Source: Microvelia longipes (lineage: Eukaryota > Arthropoda > Insecta > Hemiptera > Veliidae). From it: a DNA stretch of 64,000 bases. The position numbers and the translations under genes are program-made. Below, one piece after another: positions 45,380 to 55,539 of the stretch. How positions within the stretch are numbered: position 1 is the first letter of the stretch; every line of letters begins with the position of its first letter. The notes beneath the pieces were generated by a model that made no database searches, was not told the origin of the DNA, and was given only the letters and a program-made list of their open reading frames with translations. The stretch is taken from NCBI GenBank assembly GCA_018340805.1, contig JACMZG010001913.1, forward strand, positions 9,970,168-10,034,167, in the 5' to 3' direction.

Positions 45380-45880
45380 AATATTCCTTTTTTGTATTAC
45401 CTTTTTTGTATTCCTTTTTCGTATTCCTTTTTTCTATTACCTTTTTTTATTCCTTTAATGTTTTACTTTTTTTGTATTCTTTTTCGTATTCCTTTTTTCT
45501 ATTACCTTTTTTATTCCTTTAATGTATTACTTTTTTTGTATTCCTTTTTTCTATTCCATTTTTCTATTACCTTTTTTTATTCCTTTAATGTATTACTTTT
45601 TTTGCATTCCTTTTTCGTATTCCTTTTTTCTATTACCTTTTTTGTATTCCTTTAATGTATTACTTTTTTTGTATTCCTTTTTTCTATTACCTTCTTTGTA
45701 TTCCTTTAATGTATTACTTTTTTTTATCCTTTTTTGTATTCCTTTTTTTGTATTTCTTTTTCGTATTCCTTTTTTGTATTCCTTTAATGTATTACTTTTT
45801 TTGTATTCCTTTTTCGTATTCCTTTTTTCTATTCCTTTAATGTATTACTTTTTTTGTATTCCTTTTTTGTGTTTCCTTTT
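45380..45880. repeat. Pyrimidine-rich minisatellite
   Basis: Units of CTTTTTTGTATTCCTTTAAT, GTATTACTTTTTTTGTATTC and CCTTTTTCGTATTCC in variable order, about 500 bp. Translations rich in Phe/Tyr are artefacts. Confidence 0.93.
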
Positions 45881-46069
45881 GTTAATTCTTATCACCAAAC
45901 ATATTTAACTAAATTTTTACAACTGATAGTTTACTTTGATATCGATTTAGACTTACTTTTACTGTCTTGCTGTTTAAACGTGGTTATTTTGTTCCATTGC
46001 GTTTTACTGTTTTACAGTGTCTTATTGCTTTATTGTTAAATAAAGCGTCGTTTTAAAGTTGTTTATCCT

Positions 46070-46392
46070 AAAGATACTCCCCCACCCCTCTACAACCCCT
46101 ATAGTAGCACGTACTCAATAAACGGGGGGAATTTCCAGTGACGTCACAATAAACTACTACATACAACACAGACAATTAAAGAATATATGCAATATGTAAT
46201 AATTAAAACTTATTTTAAATTCATTTTACTTAATTTAAGACAAAATAGTGGAAAAATAATGTTATATTTACGTGAAATTGTAATTATTATGTAAAATCAA
46301 AAAATGACACCACCAATGTACAGTTACGACACCTTCCAACCCAAGGAATGATAAGAGTTGTTGTATACTCCCTCTAAGTATTAGTCTCTTTG
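46070..46392 (+). mobile_element. hAT-like MITE (family H), copy 3, left-truncated
   Basis: Matches copies 1 and 2 from AGATACTCCCCCACCCC to the terminus TATTAGTCTCTTTG at 46392. The first 120 bp or so and the left inverted repeat are missing. It ends about 100 bp from DOCK exon 4. Confidence 0.85.
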
Positions 46393-46496
46393 AACTCATA
46401 TTAAAAATTCTATCAATACTATATATTGTACAGTTACAAATCCTAGTTTTTTTTGTTAACTATTATCATTAATAATACTACTGGACTGGTACATAC

Positions 46497-46610
46497 AAGC
46501 AGGTTGACGGTGCAGCTCATTTTGCTTTCTCTGTTCTCTTTATCAATAATAGACCTGTATTCAAATAGATGTTCCATGAGTCGAGATATTGTCGTTACAA
46601 ATTTCAACCC
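46497..46610 (-). CDS. mbc: DOCK exon 4 of window (DHR2)
   Basis: Thirty-eight codons: GLKFVTTISRLMEHLFEYRS, then a charged stretch and MSCTVNLL. DOCK1 has the same order: FV..V.RL.E.LLDYR, then MSCTVNLLNFY. Phase 0 at both ends (ttttag|GGG and CTT|GTATGT). Joining to exon 5 gives NLLDFYSEI, close to NLLNFYKEI in the family. Confidence 0.95.
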
Positions 46611-46664
46611 CTAAAACAACAAGAAAAATATTACCTTAGTTTTTACCTTAGAATCATACTATAA

Positions 46665-46840
46665 TACAACACATAGCTAAAATCAGTTGACAGCGTGGGA
46701 AAATAATGCGAGGGAGCCAATGAGGATAGCCCTGGATGTTTGGATGTTAAACCACACCCTCAATTTCAAATCAGATCAATCTCATTGGTTTATTAATACT
46801 ATTTTCCTGCAGTGTCAACTGATTTTAGCCGTGTGTTGTA
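46665..46840. mobile_element. MITE family C, copy 1
   Basis: Terminal inverted repeats TACAACACATAGCTAAAATC then AGTTGACAG, and their complement CTGATTTTAGCCGTGTGTTG then TA. The interior GGGAAAATAATG and CCAATGAG pair with CATTGG and TATTTTCC. Sister copies at 56819 and 63191. Confidence 0.85.
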
Positions 46841-46917
46841 CTACAAATAAAGAAAAGGCATTAATGGTAACAACAAAGCCAGTTTTCTGGTATTTCAACT
46901 AAGACTACCAACCTTAC

Positions 46918-47560
46918 ATCATTTATTTATTTACATACTTGAGGTTACTTCATTACAAAGTTTCTTAACTGTCAAAATTTTACAAGAAATGAAAAAAAAA
47001 AAAAATGATGGTAAATTATTACACAGACTGCACAAACATAGACAGCATAACTTGAAAACAAACTTGATAAAAAAACAAAAAAAACCCCATAACATAACAT
47101 GACAAACAAAATAATTCTCAAATAAATTCTCAAGCAACAATATTTTAATGCTTCTTTTTAAAGTTTTGGGTGGAAGTTCAACTATTGAAGCGGATAATTT
47201 ATTAAAGCACCTTATTCCATTAAAATTTGGGGGACTGGTGTGATTTGTTCAGCCTACCAGTGGTAGGCTGGACAATATTGGTGGTAGCAATATATCTAGT
47301 GCCATGGTTGCGGTTCTTAATATAATTGAACTCCCCCTCATCATACTTTGATTTAACAAACAACAACTATGAAAAAATGAAGGATAAATGAAAAGTTAAA
47401 ATTTTATTTTCAATAAAATATTGTTTGCACTTAGAGTCATGTTTAACATTATTCATGGTACAGATAGCTTTTTTTGCAAAATAAAAATACTGTTGGCTTG
47501 GGGGCTGCTCCCCATTCTATAATACAATACAGCATGCGTGAATGAAAATGCACATTCACA
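46918..47560 (-). pseudogene. LINE 3' fragment, decayed
   Basis: The minus-strand translation in shifted frames gives IEWGAAPKPTVF, NKILTFHLSFIF, LLFVKSKYDEGEFNYIKNRN, HGTRYIATTNIVQPTTGRLN and FNGIRCFNKLSASIVELPPK. This is the order of a CR1/Jockey-type ORF2 C-terminus. It ends in AAGTATGTAAATAAATAAAT. Several stops and shifts. In the DOCK exon 3-4 intron. Confidence 0.78.
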
Positions 47561-47618
47561 ATTTTCTTTTGACAAAGCACTACTTTGGTGCTATTAGAAT
47601 ATAAAGTGAAACAATTAA

Positions 47619-47720
47619 TTAAAGATTTAGGTCTTCCAGTGGTGACCGCGTCAATGTAGATGAAGAATCTGATGTTTCGCTTTCACTGTGGGAGGCATCT
47701 TCAGGGATGTAGGACATCAT
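47619..47720 (-). other. Short coding-like ORF next to the BEL insertion
   Basis: 33 codons, MMSYIPEDASHSESETSDSS then STLTRSPLEDLNL and a stop. The acidic, Ser-rich sequence is unlike the surrounding intron. Possibly the last piece of a transposon-encoded protein. Not recognised. Confidence 0.25.
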
Positions 47721-47729
47721 GGATAGAAA

Positions 47730-47776
47730 CACAATGCTCTACAAAACTGAACAGTTCAGTTTTGTAGAGCATTGTG
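47730..47776. repeat. Perfect 47-bp palindrome
   Basis: CACAATGCTCTACAAAACTG then AAC, one central base, and the exact complement. The BEL element is inserted 20 bp away. Confidence 0.95.
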
Positions 47777-47796
47777 AGGCCATTTTTGCTAACTCC

Positions 47797-47990
47797 TGTT
47801 TAATGGTAAATAAAAAGGCGAAAATTAATTACGAAAAGAGAACTGTAATGGTATTATTTCACATTAAACATGGGGGAAGTCCGAGAGAACACTGAAGGGA
47901 CATAAACTAGATAAGAGTAGAGTTAGATCCTAAGGGAGTGGGGACGCCTGGATAGTGGGGATCACCATCTGACGCTTAGCGGCTTCAACA
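47797..47990 (-). repeat. BEL/Pao 3' LTR
   Basis: 194 bp, 192 identical to the 5' LTR. Flanked at 47792-47796 by ACTCC. Confidence 0.97.
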
Positions 47991-48001
47991 TCCCGCCACC
48001 C
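47991..48001 (-). promoter_or_regulatory. Polypurine tract of the BEL/Pao element
   Basis: GGGTGGCGGGA on the minus strand directly abuts the 3' LTR, the expected plus-strand priming site. Confidence 0.75.
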
Positions 48002-48010
48002 GTTGAATCG

Positions 48011-51000
48011 TTACGATTTAACATAATCTTCTGTTGGAAGAGGGCATAAATTATTTATGCTGCGAGTAGTAGTAGCTCCAGTAGCAGTTTTTACAGTTGC
48101 GACACGTGCAATACTATCAGTTCCAGGATGAATTTCTTGTATTCTGCCAAGAGCCCATTTTAGCGGAGGTAGGTTGGATTCCTTGATTAGTACCAAAACG
48201 CCAGGTTTTAGGTTGTCTTCTGGCTTAATCCATTTTCTTTTTTGTTGGAGATTATTTAGGTACTGTTTAGTCCATTGTTTCCAAAATTCCTTTTGGAGAG
48301 ATTGTATAAGTTGCCAACGTCGCAATAAACTAAAATTCTTAGAAGAACTTTGTAAGATGTCAGGTATTGAAGTAAGAGGTCTAAGATTTAAAAAATGGGC
48401 AGGGGTAAGTATATTAAAATCTGAGGGATCTGAGGAACAAGAGTAAAGAGGTCTGGAATTTAAGATCCCTTCAATTTCAATTAATAAAGTGTTTAACTCT
48501 TCAAATGTTAATAAAGAGTTTCCTACTACACGCTTTAAGTGGTATTTAACCGATTTTACATTCGATTCCCATAGTCCTCCGAAATGGGGAGATTTAGCCG
48601 GTATAAATGACCATTTTATTTGATCATCATTAAAATAATTTTGAACAGAACTTTGAAAGGATTGAGAATTTATAAGATTGTACATTTCTATCATGAGATT
48701 TTTGGCTCCGACAAAATTTGAACCGTTGTCACTCATCATAGTAGCGGGTTTTCCGCGACGACTAATAAAACGTCGAAAAGCGGCTATAAAATTTTCTGTG
48801 GTTAGATTACTAACAAGTTCAAGATGGATTGCCTTAGTAGATAGGCATAAAAAAAGGCAAATATAAACCTTTATAGCTGGTGCATTCCTGCGGGTAGATT
48901 CTTTCATTTGAATCGGACCTGCGTAATCGACGCCAGTATCATTAAATGGCCAAGGCGCTGGATTAACACGCACGGAAGGAAGATCTCCCATAGCATAAGA
49001 TGCTGAGCGAGGATTTACTCGAAAACAAGTATGGCAGTTACGGTAAACTTGTTTGCAAACATTCTTTCCATTTAATGGCCAGAATTGTTCTCTGATTAAA
49101 AAGAGCAAGGAATTAGGTCCCAAATGCTTATGTTTTAAATGGAAGTGCTGGGCTATAAGCTTGGTCACAATATGTGAGCCGTCTAAAAGTATGGGGTGCT
49201 TTGAAGAATACGGAATGTTTGCCTTTTCAAGACGTCCTCCAAGACGTATAACATTGTTTTCGTCCATGAAAGGAGTCAAAGACTTAAGTCGTGAGTTATG
49301 AGATATCTGCTTTTTTGCAAGTAAGAGTTTATATTCTTCAGGAAACATATGAGCCTGAATAATTCGAAAAATAAAGTTTTGAGCAGAGACTCTTTCTTCT
49401 ATGGATAGAGAAGTAGATAAGATGCGCTCAGTGGGTGGAAGTCTTAAGTTATTAATATATCTCAGAAGAAAGGCAATTGTGTTAACTAAGGTTTTCCAAG
49501 TAGTAAACCTTTTAAAATCTATAATTTGGACAGATGTGAAAGTAGAAAAGGCAGAGATTCTAAGCTCAGGTACGTTGCTAATAGTTGGTTGATAATCAAT
49601 TGGATAAGAGTCTGAAGATGTATTTATTAAATCAGGGCCGTGTAGCCACAATTGATTATGCAACAATTCATCTGCATTTTGGCCTCTTGAGAGAGCATCA
49701 GCAGGATTTTTCTGAGAAGGAATAAAATTCCATTTACAGTTAGCTGTGAGTTCTTGTATTTGTGAGACTCTGTTGCCCACAAAAGTACTCCATTTTTGAG
49801 GTTCACATGCTAACCATGATAGGACTATTTCAGAGTCAGTCCAAAAATAAACATCTGAAGTAGAGATTTTAAAAACATTATTAACTAGTTTGAAAAGTTT
49901 ACTAGCGAGCAAGGCTCCCTGTAGTTCAAGTCTTGGGATTGATATTTGTTTTATTGGGGCAACTCTAGATTTAGAGCAGAGTAGTTCAACAACAAAGCCA
50001 CCGTTAGTATCATAAGATTTAAGGAATATACATGCTCCATATGCTTTAATGGAGGCATCAGAAAAACAATGAATTTCGAAATGAGATGGATTACAAATCC
50101 CATAAGAACTAAATCTAGGTATTTTGAATTCATTTAATCTAGGTAGTGATTCTGTAAATGTTAACCAATCGTTTGAAATATTGTTTGGGAGAGTATCATC
50201 CCATTTCAATTTAAGTAGCCATAAATTTTGAATAAAGATTTTGGCTTTAGTAATGACTGGCCCAAGAAAACCGAGGGGGTCGTAAATTTTTGATATTTCA
50301 GAAAGAATGAAACGTTTTGTAAGCATTTGTTCTTTAGGAATGTTAATATGAAATTTAAACAAGTCAGATGCTGGTTGCCAGAAAAGACCTAAAGTTTTAG
50401 TGGCATTGTCTTCATAGATATCAATAATGAAGTTAGGATCATCTGTGAGGTTGTTTTTTAGAAAAGTGGGATGGTTGGTACACCATTTTCTAAGCTCAAA
50501 TCCACCCTTTTGAAGCATGGCCTTTAATTGTTCGAATAAAATGATAAGGTTCGTACTTGAATTTGCTCCCCCAAGCAAGTCATCTACGAAAAAGTTTCCA
50601 AGGACTGCTTGAGCAGCTTCTGGGTAGTAATGTGTTTCCTCTTCAGCAAGCTTCTTTAGAGTTCTAGTTGAAAGATAGGATGCGGATTTTGTACCATAAA
50701 CTAATGTTACTAATTTGTAAACCTTAATTTCCTTTTCAGGACTATCACGCCAGTAAATTAATTGAAACTGATGATGATCAGGATGCACAAGCACTTGTCT
50801 GTACATCTTTGTTATATCTCCCGTTAGAGCATAGAGATAAGTGCGAAATTTAAGAATGATTGTAAAGGCATCTTCAAGCAGATTTGGACCTTTGTGCAAC
50901 AAATCATTTAATGAAAATCCTGATGAGGTCTTACTAGAGCCATCGAAAACTACACGAGTTTTGGTTGTGAGACTGTCCTTGAAGACAGCATGATGAGGAA

Positions 51001-51292
51001 GAAAGTATTTATTTTCAAACGAAGTTAGTTCACTGGCATTAACTTCTACCATGTGTTGAAGTTGTATGTACTCATCCATGAACTCAGTGTATTGTTTATG
51101 GAGCGTTTGATTAGAAGAAAAACGTTTTTCCATAAGATTAAATCTTTTCAATGCTGTTCGAGAAGAATCGCCTAACAGTGATGGGTCTTGTTTGAATGGA
51201 AGTTTAACAATAAATCGACCATTAGGGTCACGCTGAAGAGATTCATGGTAGAAAGTTTCAACTTGCTGTTCCTCTTTAGTGAGAGCATTTTG
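48011..51292 (-). CDS. BEL/Pao pol: reverse transcriptase, RNase H, integrase
   Basis: Over 1046 codons from the first ATG (51151); the frame is open from about 51292. RT (about residues 50-330) has KTRVVFDGSSK, LTGDITKMYRQVLVHPDHH and the catalytic box FVDDLLGG near residue 187, where most relatives have YVDD or FVDD. An RNase H-like domain starts with HCFSDASIKAYGACIFL near 361. Integrase has an HHCC zinc finger ending CHTC near 704 and the DDE residues in GVDYAGP (about 740), SDNGSNF (about 806) and GGLWES (about 859). The C-terminal domain (about 930-1040) is the DUF5641-type end typical of Pao. No frame break inside this part. Confidence 0.95.
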   Translation of the reverse strand, partial: QNALTKEEQQVETFYHESLQRDPNGRFIVKLPFKQDPSLLGDSSRTALKRFNLMEKRFSSNQTLHKQYTEFMDEYIQLQHMVEVNASELTSFENKYFLPHHAVFKDSLTTKTRVVFDGSSKTSSGFSLNDLLHKGPNLLEDAFTIILKFRTYLYALTGDITKMYRQVLVHPDHHQFQLIYWRDSPEKEIKVYKLVTLVYGTKSASYLSTRTLKKLAEEETHYYPEAAQAVLGNFFVDDLLGGANSSTNLIILFEQLKAMLQKGGFELRKWCTNHPTFLKNNLTDDPNFIIDIYEDNATKTLGLFWQPASDLFKFHINIPKEQMLTKRFILSEISKIYDPLGFLGPVITKAKIFIQNLWLLKLKWDDTLPNNISNDWLTFTESLPRLNEFKIPRFSSYGICNPSHFEIHCFSDASIKAYGACIFLKSYDTNGGFVVELLCSKSRVAPIKQISIPRLELQGALLASKLFKLVNNVFKISTSDVYFWTDSEIVLSWLACEPQKWSTFVGNRVSQIQELTANCKWNFIPSQKNPADALSRGQNADELLHNQLWLHGPDLINTSSDSYPIDYQPTISNVPELRISAFSTFTSVQIIDFKRFTTWKTLVNTIAFLLRYINNLRLPPTERILSTSLSIEERVSAQNFIFRIIQAHMFPEEYKLLLAKKQISHNSRLKSLTPFMDENNVIRLGGRLEKANIPYSSKHPILLDGSHIVTKLIAQHFHLKHKHLGPNSLLFLIREQFWPLNGKNVCKQVYRNCHTCFRVNPRSASYAMGDLPSVRVNPAPWPFNDTGVDYAGPIQMKESTRRNAPAIKVYICLFLCLSTKAIHLELVSNLTTENFIAAFRRFISRRGKPATMMSDNGSNFVGAKNLMIEMYNLINSQSFQSSVQNYFNDDQIKWSFIPAKSPHFGGLWESNVKSVKYHLKRVVGNSLLTFEELNTLLIEIEGILNSRPLYSCSSDPSDFNILTPAHFLNLRPLTSIPDILQSSSKNFSLLRRWQLIQSLQKEFWKQWTKQYLNNLQQKRKWIKPEDNLKPGVLVLIKESNLPPLKWALGRIQEIHPGTDSIARVATVKTATGATTTRSINNLCPLPTEDYVKS

Positions 51293-52261
51293 CTGAACGC
51301 ATTCCTATTTTCCAAAACCTTGTGAGGTTATCTTCTTCTTGCGTTATGGTAAGAAATGATTTTGATTGTAGGTTAGAGGATTGAATAGACTTGGTGGAGT
51401 ACTCTCCAGCAAATACCCAGCCAAGTTTAGTATGTTGTAAGATTGGAAGCTGGTTGATTTTTATTTTGTCAGGTAATAGCAGATCATAAAAAAGTTGTGC
51501 TCCGAGCACTAGATCTATCCGGTTAGATCTATGAAAATTAGGATCAGCTAAAACAACATCAGGAATTTGCCAATCAGATATGTCAATAGATCGGCAAGGT
51601 AGTCTACCAGTGATTTTAGGTACAACCATTAGATTTATAGTGGTTTGAAATGAATTGTGTTGAGACTTTAGAATTGCTGAAGTAGTATGGTTCACTTCAG
51701 ATTGGGTGCCACAAATGCCTTCCACAGAAATGTGAGTACGATGGCGAGGAAGAGAAAGTTTTTGAACTATTTGCTCAGTTATGTAGTTCCCTTGAGCTGC
51801 TGAGTCTAAGAGAATACGAGCAATTATCTTATGACCATTGGAATTAAAAATATCAACTAATGCTGTTCCTAAAAGAACACTCTCAGAATCATAATTAGCG
51901 CAGAAAGCAACAGAATTATTAATTTGGTCTGCATCAATGTGAAGAGATGTATGATGCCGTTGATTGCAAACTCTGCAATTACTAGATTTACACTCTTGAG
52001 CTTTATGGCGGAAGTAAAGGCAATTTGAGCAGAGGTTAAGCTCATTAATTTTTTTTATTCTTTCACTAACAGACATTTTATTATATTGAGAGCACTTATA
52101 AATTAAGTGATTTTGTTTGCAAAGAAAACATGTAATAATTTTATCTTTGTCAGAATTTTTAGTAGGAAAGCTTGGAGTAGATTGTGTGTAATTGTTGGGT
52201 TTTTTAGATTCTTGACTATGAGAGTGAGAAGCTTTGTAAGTATGACTTTTAGAAGGAAAGG
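51276..52261 (-). pseudogene. BEL/Pao Gag zinc knuckles and aspartic protease
   Basis: The open frame begins at the A8 run at 52262-52269, upstream of the first ATG (52076). It encodes the zinc knuckles (CFLCKQNHLIYKC; then CSNCLYFRHKAQEC and CRVCNQRHHTSLH) followed by a retropepsin-type protease with LLDSAAQGNYI (usual family form LLDSGSQ), then IDLVLGAQLFYDLL and TKLGWVFAG. The Asp of the DSA/DSG triad is present. The frame ends at 51276 after a one-base shift near 51305; the neighbouring frame carries on into RT. Confidence 0.93.
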
Positions 52262-53801
52262 TTTTTTTTATAATTGTTATCAGACCCTTTGTTCAGGCTA
52301 GGTCTATCATCCCTCTTCTTATCATCTGTTGATGAAGAGATTTCAAGAATATTTATTTGTTTGATAAGGAAATTTTCTAAGTCACAGAGTCTTGGAATTT
52401 CTGAGTCATTGTGCACTTCTTCCCATTTCTTTGAAGTAATTTTATCTAATTTAGATTGTAGTAATGGAACTAGAATGAAATTGGCTTCTTCAGTATTATA
52501 TCCCATAGATTGGAGAGCTCGCACTTTCTTGCAAAACTCAGTTGTAACTAAATTTAACTCTGAAATATTTCTAGATTTCATCTTACTCATATCAATAATG
52601 TCCTTTGATAAACTATTGGAAATAAGATACTTATTTTCATACCTAGAGATAATTATATTCCAGGCAATGGAATAATTCAAATCTGTATTCTGTAGACTTT
52701 GAATAAGGTCGTAAGGGGTACCTGAAAGACATGATTTTAAATGCTGTAGTTTTATTGCTGGTGTTAAACCTTTGTTACTGTCGATCATGGAAATAAAATT
52801 ATCCTTGAACGCCATGAATTCGGAGAATTTGCCATTGAACTGTGGAAAATTTATTCTTGGAAGTCTAAATGAAGCAGCAGCATTTAGAACTTGCTCGTTA
52901 GGAGCATTGAATAAAGGTGAATTTATAGACTGTGTCACTGATGTAACAGGAAGCTGAGAAAAGGAGGAGGATGTAGACTCAGAAGTTGGTAAATGTAGAA
53001 ATTGAGTTGTATTTGTATACGAGGGATGAGTAATAGAAGAAGAGTAAATAGGAAGTAATTGATGTTGAGTAATAGGAATAAAATAAGGATGAGAGGCTGA
53101 TAACAGTGTAGGATTATTCGGGTGTGCTTGTTGAGAAACAGAAGTGTAAGTTTGATCATTTATAGTTGTTAAGGTGTAAGGCTGTGATGGTGGTGTAAAA
53201 CCATGGAAAGATTGAGACATAGATGCGTGGGAAAGGGGGGTGGCAGATCCAGCAGGAGGTTGAGCCACCGTTGAAATTGCGGGTTGAATGCGTGAAGAAA
53301 GAGGAGTGCCAGAAGCCATTGTGCTTATGATCTGATTAGAAATGGGAGTTGTAATTGAACTTAAAGGTATACTACTAATTTGAGTGCATGGCACATCTGA
53401 AATTTGATTTGTAGAAATAGAAACTGAAGTGGCTAGTGAGTCAGCAATTCCAGTGCTTGGTATCTCAGTAACACTGGTAGAAAGTTGCAATTTAGAATCG
53501 GCAGGAGAGTTAGATTTGTTCTTGAAGGAATTTAATTTAGACATTGTAGTATAAAATTTCTCCTCAAAAGATGCCCATTCATTATTCAGCTCATCTTCGC
53601 TTATAGAAGATGAAGCCAAACTGTTCTGAATTTTAGAAAAATTAGACCAAGCTTCTTCAAGCTTTTTTATTCTAATTGGAATTTCGCTTAGATGCGATTG
53701 GTTTGTGATATCAACAGAATTAGCGAAACTTTGAATTCGTGTGATAGCACTTTAACTATGCCTCTTTGTTTAATAAGTTCTTTTTCCTTTTGATCGGCCA
53801 T
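52249..53801 (-). pseudogene. BEL/Pao gag, one frameshift near the start
   Basis: The initiator ATG is at 53799-53801 (MADQKEKELIKQRG). After 18 codons the frame shifts by one base near 53745, then a long open frame runs from about 53740 to 52249. It contains the Pao Gag helical region (EIPIRIKKLEEAWSNF), a long Ser/Thr/Pro/Gln-rich linker (about residues 60-250), and the conserved segment LPRINFPQFNGKFSEFMAFK with FISMID and AIKLQHLKSCLSG that defines the retrotransposon Gag (DUF1759-type) fold. The frame ends at an A8 run (52262-52269) where the zinc-knuckle part continues in the next frame. Confidence 0.93.
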
Positions 53802-54824
53802 AGTTGAAAGTAGTAATGCGAATAGAAATTAATAGAGATATTAATAAGATAGAATAATCAAAACATTCGTATATATAAAATTAAAAATGAGAAAATTTTT
53901 ATAACGAAAATAAGAAATCGTAAAAAAAGCCGAAAAGAAACAAATGAAAACGAACTATTTATAATAAATAAATAAATTATTAAAGCAATAATTTTAAGCG
54001 ATATGATATCGAAAATATTTTAAAATAAATTGAAAAATTAATGTACGTTTGTAAATCAACAAAATATACGAAATTATTCGATAAATTTTATTATTGTTTG
54101 CGTATGCAAAAAAGTAATTTGAAGTAAAGAAATTCGTTTTGATTGAAAGTTAAGTAAATAATTAACATACACTCGATTACGACTAAAATTAAGTGATGTA
54201 TACAAAATTTGTGAAGAAATATTTTGATTGTAAATAAATAAAAAATAACACGGAGAGAAACACTTTAGTTAAAGAAGTTATAAAATTAAAGTTAAAGACA
54301 AAAATCTGTTTAGTAGAGCAAAGGTCAATGCTTGAAAGGGCGGGAAATCTAAACAAACAAGGGAATACTGAAACCTTGACCTTGGTTCTGAGTGAAATAC
54401 CTGAGACCTGACAGTAAATAACTTTGGTGAAAATAATGATAAGTTTTCAATCTTGAAGTATTAGTTTGTTTAAAAAAAACAGGCTAAAAATTAGTTCGGA
54501 AATCTTCGAAACAATAACTTTTAACTTCGACTCTTAAAAGCAAAATAAATAACGCCCACGAAATCGGAAATCTTGAATGAAATTACACCCACGAAAAACT
54601 TCTTGAAAGGCTATTTTAATAAATTGAAATTTAAGTCTAAAGTTGTAAATGTAATCGGAAATCTTGGTAGTACGCTTCGTAATCGGAAATCTTGACAGGA
54701 AAAAGTTCGTAATTATAAAAAGTGTGAACAACAAACACTAGAGTTTAATTGAAATAATTAAGAAACTTATTTCTCGGACTTTATAAATAATTTGATAGAA
54801 AATTGAAATAAAAGTGTCCAAAAA
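53802..54824 (-). other. BEL/Pao 5' untranslated leader
   Basis: About one kilobase of AT-rich sequence between the primer-binding site and gag ATG. GAAATCTTGA-type words recur at 54500-54690 on the plus strand. No ORF. Confidence 0.7.
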
Positions 54825-54842
54825 TAATCCGGCGTAGGACCA
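54825..54842 (-). promoter_or_regulatory. Primer-binding site of the BEL/Pao element
   Basis: TGGTCCTACGCCGGATTA begins three bases inside the 5' LTR. The leading TGG pairs with the CCA end of a tRNA; I cannot name the tRNA from memory. Confidence 0.75.
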
Positions 54843-54845
54843 AAA

Positions 54846-55039
54846 TGTTTAATGGTAAATAAAAAGGCGAAAATTAATTACGAAAAGAGAACTGTAATGG
54901 TATTATTTCACATTAAACATGGGGGAAGTCCGAGAGAACACTGAAGGGACATAAACTAGATAAGAGTAGAGTTAGATCCTAAGGGATTGGGGACGCCTGG
55001 ATAGTGGGGATCACCATCTGAAGCTTAGCGGCTTCAACA
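54846..55039 (-). repeat. BEL/Pao 5' LTR
   Basis: Minus-strand 5' LTR, TG...CA termini. Differs from the other LTR at 54986 or so (GATTGG for GAGTGG) and near 55021 (CTGAAGC for CTGACGC). Confidence 0.97.
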
Positions 55040-55307
55040 ACTCCCTAAGGAAGAAGATAGTATTTTACCTTACAAGTCCTAGTTAAGACATTTAATGTCT
55101 TATCCACAGAGGAGGTAAGAGAGAACTACTCGTCTCTGGTAAATACTTCAAATTATATTCTTCGGATTTTTAATGGAAGGTCAGAGTGAGTTCAGGCTCT
55201 GTCAGCGCCCTGATGGTTTAAATGTAACAAGAGTAGGACACGACATTATGTTGTGCCATTAATCCTCTCCATTTATTTAAACTTAATCAAAATAATAATT
55301 TGCGAGG

Positions 55308-55480
55308 ACATTCTATATCTTTATATAAATGTCCTATCTTTATATAAATGTCCTCTTTATATAAATGTCCTATCTTTATATAAATGTCTATCTTTATATA
55401 ATGTCCAATGTCTTTATATAAAATGTCTATCATTTAAATATAAATGTCCTATCTTTATATAAATGTCCTATCTTTATATA
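55308..55480. repeat. Minisatellite, 18-19-bp unit, nine copies
   Basis: Unit TATCTTTATATAAATGTCC with a few indels. Confidence 0.95.
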
Positions 55481-55539
55481 AAACACTATCTTCTTCCTTC
55501 TTTGACAAGAACAAAACATTGTAAAATGTACTTTATTTT

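Larger units (their letters stand above)
47797..55039 (-). mobile_element. BEL/Pao LTR retrotransposon, nearly complete, 7243 bp
   Basis: Two 194-bp LTRs enclose Gag, protease, reverse transcriptase, RNase H and integrase in the BEL/Pao order, all on the minus strand. The 5-bp target duplication ACTCC lies at 47792-47796 and 55040-55044. LTRs begin TGTTGAAGCCGC and end ACCATTAAACA. The two LTRs differ at two of 194 positions, so insertion was recent. No envelope gene: only 20 bp separate the pol stop from the LTR. The coding region has three one-base frame breaks, so this copy as read is not functional. It lies in the DOCK exon 3-4 intron in the same orientation as the gene. Confidence 0.97.

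Noticed and set aside
45392..46039. Phe/Tyr-rich open frames up to 128 codons, like membrane proteins
   Set aside because: They follow a pyrimidine-rich tandem repeat; codon use is repeat-driven.
48174..49592. Several plus-strand frames of 60-90 codons
   Set aside because: Shadows of the BEL/Pao pol frame.
47797..55039. Endogenous retrovirus with envelope
   Set aside because: No ORF fits between pol and the 3' LTR; the element has only gag and pol.
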